Shown piece after piece: positions 9,202 through 17,839 of a stretch of 64,000 nucleotides of DNA. The stretch lies in contig JAFLEF010000031.1 in NCBI GenBank assembly GCA_017309115.1, positions 24,364-88,363 of the forward strand, given 5' to 3'. This stretch comes from Verrucomicrobiota bacterium. Its GTDB lineage: Bacteria; Verrucomicrobiota; Verrucomicrobiia; Limisphaerales; UBA9464. A program made the translations under genes and the position numbers. Numbering within the stretch: position 1 is the first letter of the stretch; every line of letters begins with the position of its first letter. The notes below the pieces were generated by a model that did no database searches, had not been told where the DNA came from, and saw only the letters and a list, made by a program, of their open reading frames with translations.

Positions 9202-9277
9202 GGGCGAGTGGCGCAGTGGTTAGCGCAGCAGTTTTACACACTGTTGGTCGGGGGTTCGAATCCCTCCTCGCCCACCA
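9202..9277 (+). tRNA. tRNA-Val (anticodon TAC), CCA encoded
   Basis: A 76-base cloverleaf. The acceptor stem is GGGCGAG/CTCGCCC (7 bp). The D arm is GCGC-AGTGGTTA-GCGC. The anticodon stem is GCAGT/ACTGT with loop TTTACAC, so the anticodon is TAC, reading GTA and other Val codons. The T arm is GGGGG-TTCGAAT-CCCTC, with one G-T pair. The discriminator A is followed by a genome-encoded CCA at 9275-9277. All stems are intact, so it is functional. The next gene starts about 160 bases downstream, and no integrase or duplicated 3' end is visible. Confidence 0.97.
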
Positions 9278-9437
9278 AATCGACTGTCAACGAGTTGGTT
9301 AACTTGAGAGGGACCCACGACGGCGAGGGGCTGGATTCGTTCCCACCACGAATCGGAGCCGGGCCGCAATTCGGGTCCCAGGTGGAGCTTTGGGTTGGGT
9401 AACTCGCTGGCAACAGACTTGCAGACCCAACGTACAC

Positions 9438-11354
9438 ATGAGTTTTCCTTCCCGGACGCAGTTGCAGTCGTTTTATCCTTGGCTGGGGGGGTGGATGGCC
9501 TGGGTCATGGGAATGGTCTTGGGCCTCGCGTCGTCCACTCAAGCCACATTCGAGTGGCTGAATGTGGCGGCCGGCCGAGGCAAGGAGAGCCTGGCCGCCG
9601 TGGCGCTCGACACCGGAGACCAGTCGTTTGTCGCTGGTTCCTTCAGCGAAGTGCTGCAGGTCAACGATGACTTGCTGTTCAGTGTGGCGGATTCCGATGT
9701 GTTCGTGGCCAAGACGGCGCCGACCGGACAGGTCCTCTGGCTCGCGACACTGGCGGGCGGGTTTAATGATTTTAGCCAGGGCGTGGTGCCGGATGGGCTC
9801 GGAGGGTGCCTGGTAAGTTGGGGGAATTCCCTGAGCCGACTGGATGGGAACGGCCAACAGCAGTGGACGCGGAACTTTCTCGAGACCCTGGGCACCTTTG
9901 GTGTGGTCCGGGAAAGTGCCACTCGGGCGGTGGTGTTGGTCCGGGAAAACGAGGACCAGTTCACGTTGCGCCGGGTGGAATTAAGCGAAGGCGAAGATCA
10001 ATGGACCAAACCGCTCGGTGTCACGGCCTCGGCTGGACGGTTGGCGCGAGATGAGTCGGGGAATCTGTTCGCGGCCTGGATCGCCCGGGGGGAGGTTCGG
10101 GTGGAGGATCAACTCTTTCGACTGCCGCCCGGAGGAGACGCCGTGGTGTTGGTCATGAAGTTCAATGCCGACGGCGCGCTGCAATGGACTCGCTTTGCCG
10201 AGGGCGCCCGGACCATGGGATTAAACGCTTTCAAAACCACGCCGGCGGGCGAACTGGTGTTGGGCGGAACGGCCTCCGGACCCTTCACGCTGGGGGGCGT
10301 CCAGATCGGCCGGACCAATGGCGTGGCGCAAGGCTGGGTCCTGGTGCTGGACGCCAACGGGGCGTGTCGCTGGCAGTTGGGGAATCAGGGAATCGAAGTG
10401 ACGGCGGCGGGACCGCTGGGGACCAACGAGGTCGTGTATGCGCGAAATCAGCTGACCGGTGGGACGCAGATGCTGCGCTACAATTTGACCAATGACGTCG
10501 AATGGACGGTCTTCGGCGGGGCAGTGCGGGTGGCGGACCTGGCCGCCCGAACCAATGGTTCGGTCTGGGTGACGGGTCGATATCAAGGCGACGGGGGGTT
10601 GGGTACGAAACCCTTCATTCCGCCGATCATCGGGGATGACGGTCTGTTCTTTGGACGCCGAGCCTTGATCCAGCCGTTGATACTGCTCGACCCGATGTCG
10701 ACCACCAATGTGGCCGGCTCCTTTGTGCGGCTGCAGCCGGAGATCGATGACGCCGACAGTCGGGTTTGGTATCAGTGGTCCAAAAATGGCGTCCGAATTC
10801 CGGGGGCGACCAATGCGATGCTCGATTTTCCGGTAGTGACCCTGGCTGATGCCGGCGACTACACCGTGGCCATGACCAACGTGGACGGCGGCACCAACAG
10901 TGCGGTGGCGACGTTGAAGGTAGTGTTGGCTCTGACTACCGAGGCTGTGGGCGAGGGGGCAGTGGTGGCCGATCCGGCGGATCCAATTTTTGAGCCAGGT
11001 CGAACCGTGGAACTGCTCGCCGTGGCCGAGGACGGACATGAGTTCACCGGCTGGTCAGGGGATATTGCCGGACTCAATCCGCTGGCCAATCCGCTGACGT
11101 TTCCGATGAACAGCAACCGAACTGTCCGGGCGACCTTCGTCCAGATTCCCCGGTTGGTGGGTGCGTCGGGTCCGGATGGGTCCAGCGTGTTTCGCTTAGA
11201 AGGTCCCGCTGGGGCGGCGGCGGAACTGCAGGTCTCCGACGATCTCAAAACTTGGCGACGGATTCTGGCGTTGCGGCTATCGGAGGTTCCCGCCGAGGTG
11301 GGCAATCTCGGTCCGGTTGGCGCCAAAACGTTCTACCGCCTGATGTTGAAGTAG
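9438..11354 (+). CDS. Exported propeller/Ig-like/InlB-B-repeat surface protein
   Basis: A 638-residue secreted or surface protein. The signal peptide is followed by repeated 'DTGDQSFVAGSF', 'VFVAKTAPTGQVLWLATLAG' and 'VLVMKFNADGALQWTRFAEG' units, the SBBP-type beta-propeller pattern (about residues 40-400). Next is an immunoglobulin-like domain around 430-510 (VWYQWSKNGVRIPGATNAML ... DAGDYTVAMTNVDG). After it comes one divergent InlB B-repeat type module (VVADPADPIFEPGRTVELLA ... FTGWSGDI ... VRATF). The C-terminal 60 residues are a small extra domain ending in YRLMLK. No enzyme motif is seen; adhesion or polymer binding is plausible. The start could instead be the ATG at 9495, which sits behind a G-rich stretch and still gives a signal peptide. 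Confidence 0.8.
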   Translation: MSFPSRTQLQSFYPWLGGWMAWVMGMVLGLASSTQATFEWLNVAAGRGKESLAAVALDTGDQSFVAGSFSEVLQVNDDLLFSVADSDVFVAKTAPTGQVLWLATLAGGFNDFSQGVVPDGLGGCLVSWGNSLSRLDGNGQQQWTRNFLETLGTFGVVRESATRAVVLVRENEDQFTLRRVELSEGEDQWTKPLGVTASAGRLARDESGNLFAAWIARGEVRVEDQLFRLPPGGDAVVLVMKFNADGALQWTRFAEGARTMGLNAFKTTPAGELVLGGTASGPFTLGGVQIGRTNGVAQGWVLVLDANGACRWQLGNQGIEVTAAGPLGTNEVVYARNQLTGGTQMLRYNLTNDVEWTVFGGAVRVADLAARTNGSVWVTGRYQGDGGLGTKPFIPPIIGDDGLFFGRRALIQPLILLDPMSTTNVAGSFVRLQPEIDDADSRVWYQWSKNGVRIPGATNAMLDFPVVTLADAGDYTVAMTNVDGGTNSAVATLKVVLALTTEAVGEGAVVADPADPIFEPGRTVELLAVAEDGHEFTGWSGDIAGLNPLANPLTFPMNSNRTVRATFVQIPRLVGASGPDGSSVFRLEGPAGAAAELQVSDDLKTWRRILALRLSEVPAEVGNLGPVGAKTFYRLMLK

Positions 11355-11358
11355 GGGC

Positions 11359-12249
11359 ATGCTGTCGGGCATGCGCGTTCTGCATGTTCACGCTCACTAC
11401 GACGATTTCGAGTTTGTTGCCGCCGGAACCTTCGAGCTCTGGCGGCGAAAACTGGGCAAGAAGTTCCACGGTCGAATTGTGGTCTGCACCGATGGCCGCT
11501 CCGGACACCAGTTTCGGACCCGGAATGAAACCGCCGAGATGCGGCGAGCCGAACAGGAACGCAGCGCGGAACTGGGGCACTACGAGTTTCGCCAGTTGTT
11601 GGATCCGGCCGGACAGCCGTTTGGCGAAGCTCGTACGCTGACCACAGATTTGCTCGCGGCGCTCTGGCACGCGATTCGGGAATTCGAGCCGGATTATCTG
11701 TTTTGCCCGCCGCTACCGAGCGATCCGCTGGCGGGGGTGCATCCCGACCACATCACCGTGGCGGAAGCGGTGCGACGCGTGGCCTACATGATCAACGTGC
11801 CGCACGCGTTCCTCGATGAGTATCCCACCAACGATGAGACGAAATCTCGCTGGGTGCGGACGCCGGTGATCCTGAACACGTATGACGGCTACATGGCTGG
11901 GGCGAACGCGTTCGATCTGGCTGTGGACGTTGAGGAAGCCTTCGACCTGATCGCCGAGGAATCGTGGTGTCATCAGAGTCAGATCAACGAATGGCTGCCC
12001 TGGGTGGCGCGGCATCAGATTGAGCCGACGGCCGATCTCGCGGCGTGGAAGGAAAAGCTCCGGGAGCGCTTCGGCCGGCAGGCGCGCGAACTGGGTTTGC
12101 CCCCGAATCGGGCGCACGAGGTCTTTACGGTCACCGCGTGGGGATTGGTGCCGACCTATCGCCAGTTGGAGCGGGACCTGCCGGCCCTGGTCCCCGAGGC
12201 GGCGCGCCGGCAACGGCTGGAAGCGCGGCTGACCCGGTCGGCGGGATAG
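11359..12249 (+). CDS. PIG-L/LmbE-family deacetylase
   Basis: A 296-residue protein. Near the N-terminus HVHAHYDDFEF corresponds to the zinc-binding AHPDD(E) motif of PIG-L/LmbE N-acetylglucosaminyl deacetylases, with Pro replaced by Tyr. The third zinc ligand lies in AGVHPDHITVAEAVRR (HPDH). The family removes N-acetyl groups from GlcNAc-containing glycans, glycolipids or thiol cofactors such as bacillithiol and mycothiol. No signal peptide is seen, so it acts in the cytoplasm. It follows the propeller protein by only four bases and may share its transcript. The ATG at 11371 is an equally possible start. The substrate is not deducible. Confidence 0.88.
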   Translation: MLSGMRVLHVHAHYDDFEFVAAGTFELWRRKLGKKFHGRIVVCTDGRSGHQFRTRNETAEMRRAEQERSAELGHYEFRQLLDPAGQPFGEARTLTTDLLAALWHAIREFEPDYLFCPPLPSDPLAGVHPDHITVAEAVRRVAYMINVPHAFLDEYPTNDETKSRWVRTPVILNTYDGYMAGANAFDLAVDVEEAFDLIAEESWCHQSQINEWLPWVARHQIEPTADLAAWKEKLRERFGRQARELGLPPNRAHEVFTVTAWGLVPTYRQLERDLPALVPEAARRQRLEARLTRSAG

Positions 12250-12258
12250 TGGGAGACC

Positions 12259-13413
12259 TCAGGTCAGACGATTCAGCCGATGCAGCACCACTAGGATCGA
12301 GACGACGAAGGTTGCGACCAGCGGGCCGATGAGTTGCAGTCCATACTGGGCGGCGAGCCATCCCATCAGGGCGGGAATGAGCGCGGCACCGACGTACGCG
12401 GAGCCGACTTGGCGTCCGATGACCACCGGCGCGGCGGCGGCGGTGAATCGGCGTGGCGTCTCATGCATGAGGCACGGGTACACCGGGGCGGCCCCCAGAC
12501 CCAGCAGCAGAAGGCCGATCAAGGCAAGCTCCGCCGGGCCGGGCCAGCTGAAGCAGACGGCGCCCAGACCGCAGAGGTACAAACCGCCGGCGGCGAGTCG
12601 GCGGTTGTTCCAACGTTCGGACACGAAGCCTACGAGAATGCGTCCCGTCATGATGGCGCCGAAGTAGCACGCCACCCACAGACCGGCGGTGGTGGGTGGA
12701 ACCCCGCGGCGTTCCACGAGCACTGAATTCGCCCACAGGCCGGTTGTCCCTTCCACGCCGGTGTACAGCAGATACGAGCTGACCGACAGCCAGCCGGCCG
12801 GTGAATTGGCAAGGGCGCGGCCGTGAGGCGTTTCGCCAGTGGCGCTGGGGGCGGTGAGTGTTTCGGGGACCTTCCAGAGGGGGAGGGTGAACAGGAACAA
12901 AGCCGCCAAGCCGAGTTGTAGAAAGGCGATCTCCCGATATCCCCGGGACCAACCGCCGGCGCCAGCGATGGCCTGAGTCATCAGCAAGGGACCCACCGTC
13001 GCGCCAACGCCCCAAAACGCGTGGAGCCAGTTCATGTGGCGCGACGAGTAATGCCGGGCGACGAAGGCGTTGAGACTGGAGTCCACACAGCCCGCGCCCC
13101 AGCCCAGCGGCACCGCCGCCAGCATCAGCACGGCGAAGGAACCGGCGAAGGAAAAAATCAGAAGGCTGCCTCCGGTGAGCAAACAGCTGATCAGGACCGC
13201 GGGTCCGGTGGAGATTCGGCGCAGCCAGAACTCCGTGGAAAAGCTCGAAGCGGCCGAGCACAGCGTGATGAGAAGGGACAGCAGTCCTACGGCCTCCAAT
13301 GGAAGTCCGAGCGACTCGCGCATCGGCGGCCAAGCCACGCCCAGAACGCTGTCGGGCAGACCCAGGCTGATGAACGCCAGATAAATCAGGATCAGCAGAA
13401 CCGGCGACAGCAT
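12259..13413 (-). CDS. MFS transporter
   Basis: A 384-residue integral membrane protein with about 12 hydrophobic segments, typical of a compact major facilitator. Segment 1 has LIYLAFISLGLPDSVLGVAW. A conserved part of the N-terminal half is VDSSLNAFVARHYSSRHMNW LHAFWGVGATVGP, resembling the FucP/sugar-type branch. In the second half LLLGLGAAPVYPCLMHETPRR is again sugar-porter-like. It probably imports or exports a small neutral solute across the inner membrane, but the ligand is unknown. It converges with the PIG-L gene, with stops ten bases apart. Upstream (13414-13903) there is repeat-containing spacer. Confidence 0.85.
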   Translation of the reverse strand: MLSPVLLILIYLAFISLGLPDSVLGVAWPPMRESLGLPLEAVGLLSLLITLCSAASSFSTEFWLRRISTGPAVLISCLLTGGSLLIFSFAGSFAVLMLAAVPLGWGAGCVDSSLNAFVARHYSSRHMNWLHAFWGVGATVGPLLMTQAIAGAGGWSRGYREIAFLQLGLAALFLFTLPLWKVPETLTAPSATGETPHGRALANSPAGWLSVSSYLLYTGVEGTTGLWANSVLVERRGVPPTTAGLWVACYFGAIMTGRILVGFVSERWNNRRLAAGGLYLCGLGAVCFSWPGPAELALIGLLLLGLGAAPVYPCLMHETPRRFTAAAAPVVIGRQVGSAYVGAALIPALMGWLAAQYGLQLIGPLVATFVVSILVVLHRLNRLT

Positions 13414-13903
13414 CGGCCTTCAGCAAACCGGGAGGACGGCCGCGGATCAATGCTGGAAGGGCATGGGGAAGCGGAGAGCCGAGAGGAGCGCGGGAAGCGG
13501 GAACCGTTTGGAGTGCGGGCAGACTTTCTGCCGCTTTCCCATGGGCGAGGCGTCATCAGAAAATTCCGGGTCACCACTCCACGCACGCCCTAAAGATTGG
13601 GAAAAGGGCAGAGAGGATTCCCGCGGAGTCACGGAAGACGCGGAGAAAGGCAGGGGGTAACCGCAGATTAACGCCGATTTCCGCAGATGATTGGGGAAAC
13701 GGAAAACCTAGTGCACCAAGACGCCCGCACGCTTGATTTCGCCCTAGCCAGCCTCGAACTGAACTAACTCCCGTCCCGAAATCTGTGTGAATCGGCGCCA
13801 ATCTGCGGATCAACGGTCGTTCCAGTAACCTCTCGATTTTGGAAACGACCACCCGGCTTCGTACTTCCCAAGGCTGAGCGGTTCCCAAATCCTGCCGGCC
13901 ACT
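13414..13903 (+). repeat. Intergenic spacer with large inverted repeat and 'cacggaagacgcggag' element
   Basis: No gene is visible in these 490 bases. Two arms, 13661-13690 (CCGCAGATTAACGCCGATTT) and 13779-13809 (inverted, about 80 percent matching by eye), are about 90 bases apart and could fold into a long hairpin. A related pair with perfect 15-base arms occurs at 51741-51850. At 13619-13655 an element reading GCGGAGTCACGGAAGACGCG resembles the CTCTGCG-type intergenic repeats near 22330 and 22670. The stretch 13450-13510 has a purine-rich 'gcggagagccgagagg' run also seen near 8870, 14870 and 53345. Confidence 0.55.
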
Positions 13904-14866
13904 ATGACGCCCCCGGTCTCTTCGAATCAGATCATCAGCAGTGTCGCGGCCTTTACTCCGGCGTGGGATCGAATGGTCACGCTTCTCTTCAAGCCGTTCG
14001 ATTTGGGACGGTGGCTGCGGATTGGCCTGTGCGCCTTTCTGGCGACGCTGGGAGAGATGGGAGCCGGCGGAAGCGGTTCCGGGACCAATCGCTCGGGTTC
14101 CTCCCGGTCAGGAATTTTTCCGCAGGGCTTTTCCGAGGTGGAGTCTCAGGCGAAGCGGTACCTTTTCGAGAACCTCGCGTGGATTATCCCCTTGATCGTA
14201 TTCGTCGTGGTCGTGGGATTGGCCCTGACGGTTTTGATCCTGTGGCTGCGGAGTCGGGGTCAGTTCATGTTTCTCGATAACGTGGCCACCGGTCGCGCCG
14301 ACGTGAAACGGCCGTGGCACGAGAATCGGATGCTGGGGAACAATCTGTTCTGGTTTCGCCTCGGGCTAACCGTGCTGACGAGTCTAGGGGCGCTGATGTT
14401 GTTCGGCGGGGGAGCCATGATCGGGTTGCCGATGCTTCGGGCGGGCGAGGTGAATGCGGGTGGGGTGATGGCCCTGGTGTTTCTAGGCTTCGTTTTTGCG
14501 GGATTGATGTTGGTCTCCTTAGTGATCGGTAAGCTGACCACGGATTTCGTGGTTCCGGTGATGTGGCTTCGGGGTACGGACTGGCGGGCTGGATGGGGCG
14601 AGGTCGGTGAACTGTTGAAGGCTCGTCCGGGAAACTTCCTGCTCTATCTGCTGTTCCTGATTTTGCTGAGTATTGTCTGGGGCGTGGTGTTGATTGCGGT
14701 GGTGCTGCTCACCTGCTGCGTCGCGGGATGTCTGCTGGCCATTCCGTATGTGGGATCCGTCTTACTGCTGCCGATGACCGTGTTTTTCCGGGCATTCTCC
14801 CTGTCATTCCTCGCCCAATTCGGTCCGAGTTGGGATGTGTTTCAGGCGCCGGTGCCGAATGGCTGA
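13904..14866 (+). CDS. Multi-pass membrane protein of unknown function (320 aa)
   Basis: The N-terminal 70 residues are cytoplasmic-looking and contain AAFTPAWDRMVTLLFKPFDLGRWLRIGLCAFLATLGEMG, a pattern seen in Verrucomicrobia and Planctomycete membrane proteins with no assigned role. A Gly/Ser linker (GAGGSGSGTNRSGSSRSG) follows. Five or six long hydrophobic segments come next (about 95-120, 150-175, 185-215, 245-280 and 285-305), separated by a polar SRGQFMFLDNVATGRADVKR loop. No transporter signature or enzyme motif is present. It is monocistronic and has a terminator. It could be a general inner-membrane factor, and nothing more can be said. Confidence 0.75.
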   Translation: MTPPVSSNQIISSVAAFTPAWDRMVTLLFKPFDLGRWLRIGLCAFLATLGEMGAGGSGSGTNRSGSSRSGIFPQGFSEVESQAKRYLFENLAWIIPLIVFVVVVGLALTVLILWLRSRGQFMFLDNVATGRADVKRPWHENRMLGNNLFWFRLGLTVLTSLGALMLFGGGAMIGLPMLRAGEVNAGGVMALVFLGFVFAGLMLVSLVIGKLTTDFVVPVMWLRGTDWRAGWGEVGELLKARPGNFLLYLLFLILLSIVWGVVLIAVVLLTCCVAGCLLAIPYVGSVLLLPMTVFFRAFSLSFLAQFGPSWDVFQAPVPNG

Positions 14867-14911
14867 GAGCGGAGAGGTAAGCGGGAAGCGGAACGGCTTG
14901 GGGAAGCTTCG

Positions 14912-14947
14912 CCCCACCGGGCGAGGCTGTGCGGGTGGGGAGTTTTT
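14912..14947 (+). terminator. Probable intrinsic terminator after the 320-aa membrane protein
   Basis: A CCCCACC/GGTGGGG stem with a 15-base loop is followed within two bases by a run of five T, 46 bases downstream of the gene's stop codon. The stem is short and the loop large, so it may be weak. Confidence 0.5.
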
Positions 14948-15110
14948 GATGTGTTTTTTCGCGGTCACGCGAACGGCTCGGTAGAAACCTCGCCCTACCG
15001 GGTTTGGCCCCCACCCCTTACCGCTTTCCCCTTACCGACTTCGGCCTCGGTTTTGCGCCTTGCGGGTTGCTCGCTTGTCAGATGGTGTTTCCGCCTCCTA
15101 GGTTCCCGCC

Positions 15111-15746
15111 ATGGAAGCCAGCCCCTATCAAGCGCGACGCGCGTCGGTGGATGACCTGCCGGCGTTGCAGGCGCTCTGGCAGGAGTTGGGCATGCCGTGG
15201 GAACAGTTGGGGCAGTTCATTAACGAGTTCCAAGTGGTCACTGATGAGAATGATCAGTTGGCAGGTGCGATCGGCTTGCTGATCGAAGGGGATGATGCCC
15301 TGCTGCATAGCGAAGCGATTCGGGCCGACGTCGAGGCCGATGCCGTACGCGCGTCCATGTGGCGGCGAATGCAGATCGTAGCGCGCAATCAGGGCGCGAA
15401 GTTTCTCTGGACCCAGGAGGATGCCCCGTACTGGCGGGATAGTGGTTTCGGGCCGGCTCCGGCGGAACGACTCCAGATTTCCAAGGCCTCGTTTTTGGAT
15501 CAGTCGGCGGACTGGCGGATGTTTCTGTTGGTGGATCCGGCGCGGATTCAGGATGCGTTGCAGGAACAGTTCGCAATCCTTGAAGCCACCCGATTGCAGG
15601 ACACGGAGAACTTCGAGCGAAAGGTGAAATTGTTCCGCACCTTCGCCTACCTGCTCGCCTTGGCGGTCATTGGCGGATGCTTCGCGCTGCTGTTCGTCCT
15701 GGCCTCCAACAACCCCGACTTCTTCCGTCGGTTACTCGGGCGTTGA
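15111..15746 (+). CDS. GNAT-like acetyltransferase domain protein with C-terminal transmembrane anchor
   Basis: A 211-residue protein. Residues 5-130 resemble a GNAT N-acetyltransferase fold: YQARRASVDDLPALQALWQE at the start, a central beta sheet around QLAGAIGLLIEGDDALLHSEA, and a helix RMQIVARNQGAKFLW. The pyrophosphate-binding Q/RxxGxG/A loop is poor, so catalytic activity is uncertain. Residues 150-175 are a helical linker, and 178-202 form one transmembrane helix (FAYLLALAVIGGCFALLFVLA) with a basic end, giving a tail-anchored protein facing the cytoplasm. The gene overlaps the histidine kinase gene by 15 bases tail-to-tail. Confidence 0.7.
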   Translation: MEASPYQARRASVDDLPALQALWQELGMPWEQLGQFINEFQVVTDENDQLAGAIGLLIEGDDALLHSEAIRADVEADAVRASMWRRMQIVARNQGAKFLWTQEDAPYWRDSGFGPAPAERLQISKASFLDQSADWRMFLLVDPARIQDALQEQFAILEATRLQDTENFERKVKLFRTFAYLLALAVIGGCFALLFVLASNNPDFFRRLLGR

Positions 15747-16949
15747 GGCGCGGCGAAGGGTTTCCGTTTCCGGGGAGGCTTCTGGAAGGGTGAAGCGAAA
15801 GGTGGATCCTTGGCCCGGCGAGCTTTCGACTGACACTTCCCCGCCGTGGCTCTGAATGATGTGTTTGACGATGCTCAGGCCGAGGCCGGTGCCGCCCTGT
15901 TCGCGGGAGCGGGCGCGGTCCACGCGGTAGAACCGTTCGAAGACCCGGGTGTGTGCTTCGGGAGGTATTCCGGGACCATCGTCGCTCACCCAGCCTTCAA
16001 TCGCGCCTTCCGCCAGACGCCGTCCGCCAATGCGCACGTGGCCGCCCACGTGCCCGTACTTGATGGCGTTGTCCACCAAGTTGAAAAGAACCTGCTGAAG
16101 GCGGTCGCCATCGGCTTGGATGCGTAGGCCCGGCGGAACTTCATTGGTGACCGTGACTTTCTTGTCGGCACCGCGGCCCCCCAACTCCGTGAGCACCTGT
16201 TCCGCCTGATCGCCCAAATCCAACGCCTGAATGTTGAACGCCACCTGTCCGGATTCGAGTTGGGAGATGGTCAGCAAATCGTCGATGAGAAAGGTCAGCC
16301 GGTCGGCATGCTTTTCGATGGTTCGTAGAAACCGGGTCGCTACGGCCGGGTCGTCTTTGGCTCCGTCCAACAAGGTTTCCACGTAGCCCTTGATCAGCGA
16401 GAGGGGTGTGCGGAGTTCGTGGCTGACGTTGGCGACAAACTCCTTCCGGACATTCTCCAATTGCTTGATCCGACTGACGTCATGGAACACGAAGATCGTT
16501 CCGGCCAGGGCGCGGTCGGGATCCCGCACGGTCGCGGCGTTAACCTGGATGGCCCGGTGCGGTTCGGACGGAAGATGAATCTCCACGCCAGTGACCCGGC
16601 CTTCTACGAGGACCCTTTGGGACAACGTTTGGAGGTCATGCAGACGCAAGGTTTCCATCAGGGTTCTTCCTCGAATCTCCGTCGGCAGGCTGAACAACTG
16701 GCTCAGCGCGGGATTGGCGAACTGCACCCGGCCGTCCTCGTCGAGGATCAGTAGACCCTCGACCATGCTGTTGAAGACTGCCTGTTGTTTGACTTCAGCT
16801 TCCGCCAGGCGGAGGTGGCGGGAGCGGCGAAGTTCCTCCAGTTCCTGGCGGAGGGCACTCTCGGTCCGGCGGGCGAAGCGGGACGTGCGCCATGCCCAGA
16901 ATCCGGTCCCTACCGCGACAACGGCGAGCAGGGTTAAAGTTGGCCACAT
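15732..16949 (-). CDS. PhoR-like sensor histidine kinase
   Basis: A 405-residue membrane kinase. One N-terminal transmembrane helix (residues 4-21) is followed by a charged coiled coil, a PAS domain (about 55-160, VFNSMVEGLLILDEDGRVQFAN), a HisKA dimerisation domain with FVANVSHELRTPLS (phospho-accepting His177), and an HATPase domain with NLVDNAIKYG, DDGPGIPPE and GTGLGLSIVKHI. It has essentially no periplasmic loop, so the PAS domain probably senses a cytoplasmic or membrane cue. It lies 27 bases downstream of the response regulator, in the order regulator then kinase as in phoBR-type operons. A phosphate-starvation role is suggested only by architecture; no pst or pho genes are in view. 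Confidence 0.92.
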   Translation of the reverse strand: MWPTLTLLAVVAVGTGFWAWRTSRFARRTESALRQELEELRRSRHLRLAEAEVKQQAVFNSMVEGLLILDEDGRVQFANPALSQLFSLPTEIRGRTLMETLRLHDLQTLSQRVLVEGRVTGVEIHLPSEPHRAIQVNAATVRDPDRALAGTIFVFHDVSRIKQLENVRKEFVANVSHELRTPLSLIKGYVETLLDGAKDDPAVATRFLRTIEKHADRLTFLIDDLLTISQLESGQVAFNIQALDLGDQAEQVLTELGGRGADKKVTVTNEVPPGLRIQADGDRLQQVLFNLVDNAIKYGHVGGHVRIGGRRLAEGAIEGWVSDDGPGIPPEAHTRVFERFYRVDRARSREQGGTGLGLSIVKHIIQSHGGEVSVESSPGQGSTFRFTLPEASPETETLRRASTPE

Positions 16950-16976
16950 GCGAAGCGAACGGCGGCGAAGGCCCGC

Positions 16977-17657
16977 TCAGTTCTCCACAAAGCGGTAGCC
17001 GACTCCGCGAACCGTGTCGAGATACCGGCAGGCGGTCCCGAGCTTCTCGCGCAGACGGCGCATGTGGGTGTCCACGGTGCGGGTGTCGATGATGTTGTCG
17101 TATTCCCAGACATCCCGGAGCAGCTGTTCCCGGGACTGCACCCGGCCGCGACGTGAGGCCAGGGTGGTCAGGAGCTTGAATTCCGTCGCGGTCAGGTCGA
17201 CGCGCTTACGGGCGACGGTCACCAAATGCCGGGGAACGTCGATGAAGAGATCGCCAATGTTGAGCTGTTCCGGCTTTTCGTCCGTGGCCTGACGGCGGCG
17301 CAATAGATTCTTGACCCGCAGCATCAGCTCCCGCGGGCTGAAGGGCTTGGTGATGTAGTCGTCGGCCCCTAGTTCCAACCCCAGGACCCGGTCGATCTCG
17401 GCGGCCTTGGCGGTCAGCATGATGACTGGGATTCCGGTGGTGGCTGGGTCGCGGCGGAGCAGCTTGCAGACTTCGAGTCCGTCCACCTCGGGCAGCATGA
17501 CGTCCAGCAGGATCAGGTCCGGCGCGTGTTGCCGGGCCTTTTTGATCGCCTCTTGGCCGTCGGCGGCGGTGACGACCTCGTAGCCAGCGGCCTTGAGGTT
17601 GAAGCTGACGAGTTCGAGCGCGTCGGGTTCGTCGTCCACGACGAGTATTTTGGCCAT
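16977..17657 (-). CDS. OmpR/PhoB-family response regulator
   Basis: A 226-residue protein from MAKILVVDDEPD; an ATG 21 bases upstream would add MPNTSRV. The receiver domain (about 1-120) contains the acidic pair DDE near residue 10, the phospho-accepting Asp in LILLDVMLPEVDG, the conserved Thr in PVIMLTAKA and Lys in DYITKPFSPREL. A winged-helix DNA-binding domain follows (about 130-226), with LTATEFKLLTTLASRRGRVQ, YDNIIDTRTVDTHMRRLR and DTVRGVGYRF. It is transcribed ahead of its partner kinase. It regulates transcription on phosphorylation; the regulon is unknown. Confidence 0.93.
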   Translation of the reverse strand: MAKILVVDDEPDALELVSFNLKAAGYEVVTAADGQEAIKKARQHAPDLILLDVMLPEVDGLEVCKLLRRDPATTGIPVIMLTAKAAEIDRVLGLELGADDYITKPFSPRELMLRVKNLLRRRQATDEKPEQLNIGDLFIDVPRHLVTVARKRVDLTATEFKLLTTLASRRGRVQSREQLLRDVWEYDNIIDTRTVDTHMRRLREKLGTACRYLDTVRGVGYRFVEN

Positions 17658-17839
17658 AACGCGCGACGTGTTAGGCATGGCGGGAGGCTACCGAATGACG
17701 GGTGGGTTACAAGCCGGTGACAAAAATCGTGAAGGGGAAGCCGCCGCCGCGATCTGTCATCGACGCCAGGCAGCGGATTCGGTTGGGTAAGGACGTCTCC
17801 CGAAACTTGGTACTCACTGCGATGAAGGACTTAGGAACG

